DNA of 6,290 nucleotides from CACZQA01 sp050943615 (GTDB taxonomy: Bacteria > Actinomycetota > Coriobacteriia > Coriobacteriales > QAMH01), in NCBI GenBank assembly GCA_050943615.1, contig JBMNPN010000111.1, positions 1 through 6,290 on the forward strand, written 5' to 3'. A program made the translations under genes and the position numbers. Position 1 is the stretch's first letter; every line of letters starts with the position of its first letter. The notes beneath the pieces are model-generated. The model did no database searches. It was not told the DNA's origin and saw only the letters and a program-made list of their open reading frames with translations. Below, piece by piece: positions 1 through 5,299 of this stretch.

Positions 1-128
1 GAGAGCCTCATGCTCGGCAAGTCGGGAAGGTAGAGGGGCCGCGGGCGTGACGAAAGCCGAAAAACTTTCGTGACGGAACCCGAAAGTTCCCGTGCTCGAT
101 TCCGAAAATTAAGCTTGACTAAACACAG
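1..128. other. Left-edge non-coding stretch, possible tail of an upstream gene
   Basis: I see no complete gene here. In plus frame 1 the window opens with ten codons read as ESLMLGKSGR and then a TAG stop at 31-33. This could be the last residues of a plus-strand gene lying outside the window, but ten codons are too few to identify it or to show that it is real. The rest holds two short hairpins (listed separately) and three copies of CCGAAA at 57, 80 and 102, spaced 22-23 bp. Base composition from about 100 to 125 is more AT-rich than the flanks. Confidence 0.3.
50..90. other. Two tandem hairpins
   Basis: The first hairpin has perfect 7-bp arms, ACGAAAG (50-56) and CTTTCGT (65-71), around an 8-base loop. 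The second has 5-bp arms, GGAAC (75-79) and GTTCC (86-90), around the loop CCGAAA. Both loops begin with CCGAAA. Neither arm is followed by a T run on either strand, so they are not standard intrinsic terminators. They may help end transcription of an upstream gene or of the minus-strand operon, but no function is shown. Confidence 0.4.
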
Positions 129-426
129 TCGAACTCTCCCACGTGGGCGAGCAACGGGGCAGAAAGCGCATCGAACCCAGCCGCGTGGTCGACCACCAAG
201 GCCCTCTCGGTGCAGCCTGCGCCGAACCCTCCCGCGTGGTCGACCACCAGGGCCCTCTCGGTGCAGCCTGCGCCGAAGCCTCCCGCGTGGTCGACCACCA
301 GGCGCCCTTCGATGCAAAATCCGCGTCGAACTCTCCCACGTGGGCGAGCAGCCGGCCAGAAAGCGCATCGAACCCACCTACGTGGTCGACCACCTGGCGC
401 CTCTCGATGCAAGTCACTCTAGAACC
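129..426. repeat. Tandem array of six palindrome-centred repeat units (A-B-B-B-A-B)
   Basis: Units begin with TCGAAC or a close variant (CCGAAC, CCGAAG) at 129, 171, 222, 273, 326 and 368, with a degenerate seventh start near 419. Steps are 42, 51, 51, 53, 42 and about 51 bp. A units (129, 326) centre on the perfect palindrome CCCACGTGGG (138-147, 335-344), extended by CTC/GAG arms. B units (171, 222, 273, 368) centre on the perfect 12-bp palindrome GTGGTCGACCAC (185-196, 236-247, 287-298, 382-393). Palindrome centres lie 47-51 bp apart. B units are flanked by 7-bp arms of the type GC(A/G)(T/C)CGA and TCG(A/G)TGC; in the unit examined base by base (219-264) these arms share the palindrome's axis. 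The array is nearly free of stop codons in several frames, giving spurious reading frames with 17-residue periodicity. Since 53 is not a multiple of three and no start or RBS fits, I read it as non-coding. It could be a cluster of protein-binding sites, a structured 3' UTR of the minus-strand operon, or an extragenic palindromic repeat family. Confidence 0.9.
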
Positions 427-429
427 TAA

Positions 430-1011
430 CTACTCCAGCGTGATGTCGAGCGTTCTGCCGACGCCGCGCGCGAGCGTCTCGAGGGTCCCGAGCGTCGGGT
501 TGCCGTTGCCGTGCTCTATGCGGCTGATCTGCGCCTGCTGTATGCCGGTCTTCGCGGCCAGCTCGGCCTGCGTCATGCCGGCTGCACGCCGGGCGCGGCC
601 GAGCGCGGTGCCGAGCTGGGCAGGAGCCCCCGGGCGCTCCCCGATAGGGGCGCTACGGTAGTCGTCTTGCGGGACCTCCTCGAGCAGGAAATCGTCATCC
701 GAGGAGCGCCCCTGTGTTGCCGCGAGCAGCGTGGGCAGGTAGAACTCCGCGATGCCGAAGCGCTCGAGGACCTCGTCGATGTCCGCGCGCCCGCAATCGA
801 ACAAGCGGCTTTCCGCCCAGGGGCGCGCGATGCGGTTGGGGAGGTACCGCGCTCCCCGCTCGGACGCCAGGGCAAGCGCGAGGGGCAGCTCGTCGGGTCC
901 CGCGTCATCTCGGATCTCGATCAAGTACTCGTCGCGTCCGGGTTCGTAGATGAGCCAGGCGCAGGCGCGGCGCTTGGTCTTGCGGGCATCATAGATGGCA
1001 AAGACGCGCAT
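430..1011 (-). CDS. XRE/HipB-type helix-turn-helix protein with N-terminal extension
   Basis: The 193-residue protein ends in a compact XRE (Cro/C1-type) DNA-binding domain from about residue 134. The helix-turn-helix runs from about 147 to 168 (TQAELAAKTG, then QAQISRIEHG) and is followed by the usual NPTLGTLETLA helix. HipB antitoxins share this fold. The first 130 residues are not a domain I can name. They include a short acidic stretch and GRSSDDDFLLEEVP at about 101-114, possibly the part that touches the partner protein. The ATG at 1011 is supported by GAGGGGG at 1019-1025, seven bases upstream. The start lies inside the end of the HipA-like gene (23-bp overlap), so the two are probably co-transcribed and translationally coupled. 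Likely role: DNA-binding autoregulator and antitoxin-like partner. This is inferred from domain and neighbour, not shown. The palindromic array begins just beyond its stop codon. Confidence 0.85.
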   Translation of the reverse strand: MRVFAIYDARKTKRRACAWLIYEPGRDEYLIEIRDDAGPDELPLALALASERGARYLPNRIARPWAESRLFDCGRADIDEVLERFGIAEFYLPTLLAATQGRSSDDDFLLEEVPQDDYRSAPIGERPGAPAQLGTALGRARRAAGMTQAELAAKTGIQQAQISRIEHGNGNPTLGTLETLARGVGRTLDITLE

Positions 1012-1807
1012 AGCGCTGCCCCCTCGTCCAGATGATGGCCCAGATCGCCTCGAGGTCGGCGGTGGAAAGCGCGGCGGCGAGGCCGTTCAGAAGCGTCTCG
1101 CGCATGTCGGCGCTCACCATGGGAACCGAGGCGGGGTTCTCGATGAGCGCGAGGTTGTCCTCGAGCGAGGTGCCGCCAAAGCAGTTCTCGGCCGTGACCG
1201 GTGCGAGCGCGTCGAGCACGCGCCCTTTTGCCTCCCTGTGGCTGCAGGTGCTGAGCAGAGAATGCCCGTTCGAGAAGAGCGGCGCCAAGCGCAAGATGCC
1301 ATCGGCGCTTTCGATGACCTCGACGTTGGTGGCATCGCGTCCGGCGTTGGCGATAAGGTAGTCGAAGGCGAGCATGCGGTCGACTTGCGCACTCCATCCC
1401 AAGCGGTGCGCCATCTCGAACGGCGTTTCTCCGCGCTGGCGCTCGAGCTGGTAGAAGAGTGCGAAGGGGAGCTTCCTTTCGCCTTTTGCGCGCAAGCTCT
1501 TCATGCGCAGCAGCCAAGTCGAGCGCTCCTGCCCGTCGAGCATAATGCGCGCATGCACGAGGCGCGCCGCTACATGCTCGATGCCCAGGAGCCCCGCGAG
1601 CCGGCAGGCGATGAGCTCCTGCACGCACTCGATGCCGAATCTCCCCGTGGCCGGATCGAAGGACGAGAGCTTGTAGTAGACGGCATTGGCGCCGCTGCCC
1701 TCGCGCGCCTTTCGCGCATGCCCGCGCAGCCCCGTGGGTGCCCCGCGTTCCCCAAAGTCGAGGTAGCGCAGGTCCTGCTCCGTCTTTATGAGGTCATAGC
1801 TTCGCAT
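989..1807 (-). CDS. HipA-like kinase-fold protein, probably catalytically inactive
   Basis: The 272-residue protein matches the pattern of short HipA-like proteins of Coriobacteriia. It has a nucleotide-binding-type lysine in YYKL (K46), the helix ECVQELIACRLAGLLGI (60-76), then FDYLIANAGRDATN (148-161) and LAPLFSNGHSLL (174-185). HipA enzymes are serine/threonine kinases; E. coli HipA phosphorylates glutamyl-tRNA synthetase. In active family members, as I remember them, the catalytic loop reads N-x-D-R-H-x-x-N and the metal site APLFD. Here these positions read N154-A-G156-R-D158-A-T-N161 and S179. The catalytic Asp, the His and the metal-binding Asp are therefore replaced, while the scaffold and K46 remain. 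It is well short of E. coli HipA (about 440 residues) and lacks that protein's N-terminal region. The ATG at 1807 has no Shine-Dalgarno but sits about nine bases from a -10-like CATAAT, which suggests a near-leaderless mRNA. It is the first gene of the operon, the reverse of E. coli hipBA order. Confidence 0.8.
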   Translation of the reverse strand: MRSYDLIKTEQDLRYLDFGERGAPTGLRGHARKAREGSGANAVYYKLSSFDPATGRFGIECVQELIACRLAGLLGIEHVAARLVHARIMLDGQERSTWLLRMKSLRAKGERKLPFALFYQLERQRGETPFEMAHRLGWSAQVDRMLAFDYLIANAGRDATNVEVIESADGILRLAPLFSNGHSLLSTCSHREAKGRVLDALAPVTAENCFGGTSLEDNLALIENPASVPMVSADMRETLLNGLAAALSTADLEAIWAIIWTRGQRYARLCHL

Positions 1808-1816
1808 TGCAAAGTA

Positions 1817-1822
1817 ATTATG
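1817..1822 (-). promoter_or_regulatory. Candidate -10 element for the HipA-like operon
   Basis: On the minus strand, CATAAT lies nine bases before the ATG at 1807, inside the most AT-rich stretch of the window (about 1808-1840). It matches TATAAT at five of six positions. No good -35 is seen at 16-18 bp. With normal -10 to start spacing the transcript would begin one to three bases before the ATG. That would explain the absent Shine-Dalgarno, as leaderless mRNAs are common in actinobacteria. Confidence 0.4.
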
Positions 1823-1878
1823 TAATAAAAATCATAGAGTATGAAGGACAATCTGCGCGACAGCGCTGGGCAGGCCCG

Positions 1879-1884
1879 TATACT
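1879..1884 (+). promoter_or_regulatory. Candidate -10 element for leuA
   Basis: TATACT matches TATAAT at five of six positions and is the best plus-strand -10 upstream of leuA. The region 17-19 bp upstream (about 1854-1861) has no recognisable TTGACA, so any -35 is weak or activator-dependent. A start site near 1891 would give a leader of roughly 115-120 bases that contains the inverted repeats at 1902-1941. Confidence 0.35.
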
Positions 1885-1901
1885 CGAAGGCGCTTATCTT
1901 T

Positions 1902-1941
1902 CGCACAGCGCTATCCGAGCGCTCTGTGCGGAGGATAGGGC
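1902..1941 (+). promoter_or_regulatory. Overlapping inverted repeats in the leuA leader
   Basis: Two dyads share bases. The first pairs CGCACAGCGCT (1902-1912) with AGCG (1918-1921) plus CTGTGCG (1924-1930), giving an 11-bp stem with a 2-base bulge and a 5-base loop. The second pairs GCGCTATCC (1908-1916) with GGATAGGGC (1933-1941), nine positions with one mismatch. They cannot both form fully in RNA because 1908-1912 takes part in both. In DNA, the inner TATCC and GGATA arms are separated by 16 bases. No T run follows either hairpin, I see no run of leucine codons, and the T-box consensus is absent. The element could be an operator or an RNA switch; which is unknown. Confidence 0.5.
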
Positions 1942-2009
1942 AACGAAGACCAGTTCCTCTTTGGCATCGGGGCCGGATGAGGGCAGACCCTTTGGATATT
2001 GGAGGCATG

Positions 2010-3575
2010 ATGACCCGCAAGATTGACATCTTCGACACCACGTTGCGCGACGGCGAGCAGTCGCCGGGCGCATCCATGAACGCCCAGGAAAAGCTCGTGA
2101 TCACCAAACAGCTCGTGCGCCTGGGCGTCGACGTCATCGAGGCGGGCTTTCCCGTCTCCTCGCCGGGCGACTTCAAGTCCGTGCAGGACATCGCAAAGAC
2201 CGTGGGCGACCGCGCCGTCATCTGCGGGCTGACCCGCGCTGTCGAGCATGACATCGACGTCTGCGCCGACGCCCTGAAGGTCGCCGAGCACCCACGCATC
2301 CACACTGGCATCGGCGTGAGCCCCGAGCACCTCAAGTACAAGTTCAAGGGCATGACGCTCGACCAGGCCATCGACAAGGGCGTCGCCGCCGTAAAGCATG
2401 CAAAGAAGTACTGCAACGATGTCGAGTTCTACGCCGAGGACGCGGGCCGCGCGTCCTACGAGGATCTTGCCAAGATGATCCAGGCCGCCATCAAGGCCGG
2501 CGCCACCGTCGTCAACATCCCCGATACCACGGGCTTCAACGTCCCTTGGGAGTACGGCAAGCGCATCAAGTACCTGATGGAGCACGTCGACGGCATCGAC
2601 AACGTCACCGTCTCGGTCCACTGCCACAACGACCTCGGCATGGCCACGGCGCTGTCCTTGGCGGGAGTCATGAACGGCGCGACCCAGATCGAGTGCACCA
2701 TCAACGGCCTGGGCGAGCGCGCGGGCAACACCGCCATGGAGGAGGTCGTCATGGCCATCAAGCTGCATGGCGACGAGCTCGACGCCCACACCGACATCAA
2801 CGCCAAGGAGTTCACGCGCGCAAGCCGTCTGGTCTCTTCGATTACGGGCATCAACGTGCAGGTCAACAAGGCCATCGTCGGCGCCAATGCCTTTGCGCAC
2901 AGCTCGGGCATCCACCAGGACGGTGTCATCAAGAACCGCTCGACCTACGAGATCATCGCCCCCGAGGATGTCGGTGCCGCCGGGTCCTCCATCATCCTCA
3001 CCGCGCGCAGCGGGCATGCCGCCCTGCGCAAGCGCCTCGAGGACCTCGGCTACGAGTTCGACGACGAGGCCAAGTTCGACAAGGTCTACCGTGCCTTCCT
3101 CGACATGGCCGACCGCAAGAAGGAGGTCTACGACGAGGACCTCGAGTCGCTGATGGGCGAGCACGACCGCAACGAGAACGCGATCTACCGTCTCGAGTCC
3201 GTGCAGATCTCCTGCGGCCAGCCGCTCACCCCGACCGCGACCGTCAAGCTCACCGACGAATACGGCAACGAGCGCACCTCCTGCGAGTACGGGACCGGCC
3301 CCATCGATGCGATGTACAAGGCCATCAACAAGGTCGTTCAAGCGGAAAACGACCTGACCGAGTACAGCGTGCAGTCCGTCACCCGCGGCATAGATGCCCT
3401 CGGCGAGGTGACGATTCGCATCACGGCACCCGACGGACAGGTTTATACTGGGCGCGGCTCCGATACCGACATCACCGTGTCCTCTGCCCTTGCCTACGTC
3501 AACGCGCTCAACCGCATGCTCGAGGCGCAGCGCAAGGCCAAGGACCGTCCCGAAGGAGCCGTTGAGCACATCTAA
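2010..3575 (+). CDS. leuA: 2-isopropylmalate synthase
   Basis: LeuA condenses acetyl-CoA with 2-oxoisovalerate to give 2-isopropylmalate, the first committed step of leucine synthesis in the cytoplasm. The 521-residue product is close to E. coli LeuA (523), so it is the long, regulated bacterial form. Visible motifs are DTTLRDGEQSPG with catalytic Arg13 and Asp14, the divalent-metal motif H204-C-H206-N-D, and NGLGERAGNTAMEE with N240. A C-terminal domain from about residue 392 carries YGTGPIDAMYKAI, typical of the leucine-binding allosteric domain. All expected catalytic residues are present. GGAGG at 2001-2005 sits four bases before the ATG at 2010 and only one base before the in-frame ATG at 2007, so I prefer 2010; the protein differs by one Met. 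An upstream in-frame GTG at 1926 would add residues unlike LeuA and run through the leader hairpins, so I reject it. The ManC-like gene starts 23 bp after the stop with no terminator between. Confidence 0.97.
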   Translation: MTRKIDIFDTTLRDGEQSPGASMNAQEKLVITKQLVRLGVDVIEAGFPVSSPGDFKSVQDIAKTVGDRAVICGLTRAVEHDIDVCADALKVAEHPRIHTGIGVSPEHLKYKFKGMTLDQAIDKGVAAVKHAKKYCNDVEFYAEDAGRASYEDLAKMIQAAIKAGATVVNIPDTTGFNVPWEYGKRIKYLMEHVDGIDNVTVSVHCHNDLGMATALSLAGVMNGATQIECTINGLGERAGNTAMEEVVMAIKLHGDELDAHTDINAKEFTRASRLVSSITGINVQVNKAIVGANAFAHSSGIHQDGVIKNRSTYEIIAPEDVGAAGSSIILTARSGHAALRKRLEDLGYEFDDEAKFDKVYRAFLDMADRKKEVYDEDLESLMGEHDRNENAIYRLESVQISCGQPLTPTATVKLTDEYGNERTSCEYGTGPIDAMYKAINKVVQAENDLTEYSVQSVTRGIDALGEVTIRITAPDGQVYTGRGSDTDITVSSALAYVNALNRMLEAQRKAKDRPEGAVEHI

Positions 3576-3598
3576 CCGGCGACCTCGGAGCGAGACGA

Positions 3599-5086
3599 TT
3601 GGCACAGAACTTCCCGCACCTGCACTTCATCATCCTCTGCGATGATTATGGAACCGAGCTCTGGCCCGTCGCGCGCAGGCAGGCACCCGCCTGCTTTGCG
3701 CCGACGGAGCCGGGCTCGAGCGAGAGCCTGCTCTCGTCCATCGCGCGGCATTTGAAGCCCTATTCGGCCGCGCCCCTTCATCTCGTCACAACGTCGGAGC
3801 TCTCCGATGCCGTATCCGGCGAGCTTTCCGTGCACGCCGAGCTCGAGCCGAGCGAATACGAGCTCCTCATCCCTCCCGCCCAGCGCGGCTCGGCCTTCTC
3901 AATCGCCCTCGCATGCGCGCGCATACGCCGCAAGGACTCGGACGCCATCGTGGCGATCTTTCCGGGCAACCTGAGAATCGGCTTCGATGACCGCTGGGAA
4001 CACCTCGTCTACCACACCTACCAGGTCGCGCTCCGCGACCGGCTCGTACTATTGGGCGTGCAGCGGCAGCAGAAGTGCGCGGGCACGTCGTTCATCAAGA
4101 CCGCAGCCCAGTTCGAGGGCATCGAGGACGCCTTCGAGGTTCGCCGTCTGGCGCTGAACGCGAGCGAGTCTGCGGCCGAGCGCGCCATACACGAAGGCGC
4201 GCTCTGGTACACCGGCGTCATCTTCGGCCGGACGGCCGTGGTGCTCGGCGCGCTTCAGCATGCTCCCGAGACCTCGGAGTCCCCGGTTGCGCCCGAGGCG
4301 AACCGCATCGTCGAGACGGCTGGCTTCCTCTCTTTGATCGAGCTTCGAAAGTGGAAGAAGGACGAGGCCCGCGAGCTGGTCGAGGCACTTCCCTCGGGTT
4401 CATACGACGAGCTGGCGCTTGCCGGAAACAAGCAGCTCGTCGCCGTTCCCACGACCATTGACTTCGATGCGCTTACCTCGCTGGTCGACCTCGACACGAT
4501 TGCCGAGCCCGACGACCAGGGCAACCGCGGCATCGGCAACGCGGTCACGATCGCGAGCCGCGGCACCACGGTCTACGGCGAGCAGACGACCCGCCAGATC
4601 ACCACCTACGGGCTCGAGGACGTGCTCGTCGTCGACACGCCCGATGCCCTCCTCGTGGCCGACAAGGGAAAGCTCGCCTCTCAGGAAGGACTCGTAGACA
4701 AGCTCGAGCAGGCCGGCGTCGCGCAGGTCCAGGACTCGGCGCGCCGTTCGTTTGTCTGGGGAGAGGCCGTGCTCCTGATGGTGGGGGAGCTCTACGCCGT
4801 TTGGCGACTCGAGATTCGCCCGGGGATGAGCTATGACACGCTGACGCTTCCCTTTGAATACGATGTCATGCGCAGCCTGCGCCGCCGCAACCGTCCCGAG
4901 CTGCACGAGCGCTACTCCGTGCTCGAGGGCGACGTGCTGATAGGCGGACATGAGGAGCAGGACGCGCGCACGCTCGTCGGGGCAGGCGACGGTTTCACGG
5001 CGCAGAGTTCTCGCCCCGTTCAGGTCCGCTGCGTGGACGAGGCTTCGGCGCTCCTCGTCGTGACCGCGGTCGTCGACCCGAGCTGA
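3599..5086 (+). CDS. Degenerate ManC-type sugar nucleotidyltransferase homologue with C-terminal cupin-like domain
   Basis: The 495-residue protein follows the whole layout of bacterial mannose-1-phosphate guanylyltransferases: an N-terminal nucleotidyltransferase fold, a middle segment (GLEDVLVVDTPDALLVADKG, about 338-357) and a C-terminal cupin-like domain from about 387. Each active-site signature is altered. GGSGTRLWPLSR is CDDYGTELWPVAR here (14-26), losing the glycines and Arg (E20). The PK that follows is P30-A31. The metal motif P-x-D-H is P122-G-N124-L. FVEKP is missing, WNSG is WYTG (203-206), W-x-D-V-G-S-W is FDALTSLVD (289-297), and the cupin histidines are absent. It is therefore probably not an active pyrophosphorylase. 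It may have become a regulator, sugar-nucleotide sensor or structural partner. The TTG start at 3599 is supported by GGAG at 3587-3590, by no earlier in-frame Met, and by the fold starting at residue 8. It is probably co-transcribed with leuA. Family reading is firm; loss of activity is inferred. Confidence 0.8.
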   Translation: MAQNFPHLHFIILCDDYGTELWPVARRQAPACFAPTEPGSSESLLSSIARHLKPYSAAPLHLVTTSELSDAVSGELSVHAELEPSEYELLIPPAQRGSAFSIALACARIRRKDSDAIVAIFPGNLRIGFDDRWEHLVYHTYQVALRDRLVLLGVQRQQKCAGTSFIKTAAQFEGIEDAFEVRRLALNASESAAERAIHEGALWYTGVIFGRTAVVLGALQHAPETSESPVAPEANRIVETAGFLSLIELRKWKKDEARELVEALPSGSYDELALAGNKQLVAVPTTIDFDALTSLVDLDTIAEPDDQGNRGIGNAVTIASRGTTVYGEQTTRQITTYGLEDVLVVDTPDALLVADKGKLASQEGLVDKLEQAGVAQVQDSARRSFVWGEAVLLMVGELYAVWRLEIRPGMSYDTLTLPFEYDVMRSLRRRNRPELHERYSVLEGDVLIGGHEEQDARTLVGAGDGFTAQSSRPVQVRCVDEASALLVVTAVVDPS

Positions 5087-5115
5087 CGCTCAAAAACCCG
5101 CCAAATTCGTTCATA

Positions 5116-5124
5116 AGTGGATAA
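5116..5124 (-). promoter_or_regulatory. DnaA-box-like 9-mer upstream of dnaB
   Basis: The minus strand reads TTATCCACT, one mismatch from the consensus TTATCCACA, at the last base. It lies in the 213-bp gap before dnaB. A weaker relative, TTTTCCACG, is present on the minus strand near 5284-5292. One good box is not an origin, but it could allow DnaA to act on dnaB. A chance match is quite possible. Confidence 0.3.
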
Positions 5125-5167
5125 CTTGCATAAACCCTGTTCAATTGGGGTGTTTGAGTCCACATGG

Positions 5168-5187
5168 GCTGTTGAAACGGCTTTTTT
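5168..5187 (+). terminator. Weak intrinsic terminator after the ManC-like gene
   Basis: GCTGT (5168-5172) pairs with ACGGC (5177-5181), including one G-T pair, around the loop TGAA, and six Ts follow at 5182-5187. The stem is short at five base pairs but has the right shape and polarity, and lies about 80 bases after the stop at 5086. It would separate the leuA unit from dnaB. I see no convincing dnaB promoter between it and 5299; TAAGGT at 5214-5219 is only a weak -10 candidate without a matching -35. Confidence 0.45.
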
Positions 5188-5299
5188 CCAAAGCGCGCAC
5201 CCGATTCAAACGGTAAGGTAGAGGCTCGAAAGCGCGACCGTCTGCACCGTGCGGAAAACAGCGCTTTTGGACGAAAACCTGACCGTGGAAAAGGATGCA

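Noticed and set aside
129..426. CRISPR array
   Set aside because: The stretches between the palindromes are themselves repeated and similar, the units diverge, and no cas gene is present in the window.
70..661. Several long open frames on both strands through the repeat array, with a 17-residue periodicity (e.g. WWSTTRE...)
   Set aside because: The frames are open because the 42- and 51-bp GC-rich units lack stops. One step is 53 bp, which breaks the reading phase, I see no RBS or plausible start, and one plus-strand frame runs into the HTH gene on the other strand.
1885..2009. T-box riboswitch upstream of leuA
   Set aside because: The conserved T-box sequence (AGGGTGGNACCGCG type) is absent and no terminator with a T run precedes leuA.
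1926..2009. Upstream GTG start for leuA
   Set aside because: It would add 28 residues with no similarity to LeuA enzymes, start inside a leader hairpin arm, and ignore the GGAGG just before 2007-2010.
1816..2009. Insertion sequence or attachment site between the divergent operons
   Set aside because: No transposase, no paired terminal repeats with target duplication, and no tRNA gene are visible; the dyads here are local.
1841..2026. 61-codon plus-strand frame in the leuA leader as a leader peptide
   Set aside because: It has no run of leucine codons, no clear RBS, and overlaps the leuA start; it follows the predicted leuA start site only if transcription begins much earlier.
1911..3605. 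564-residue open frame antisense to leuA, and other long frames within leuA on both strands
   Set aside because: leuA has all family motifs in its frame. Strong GC bias at third codon positions keeps other frames open. The antisense product is low-complexity (rich in V, D, G, L) with no recognisable motif.
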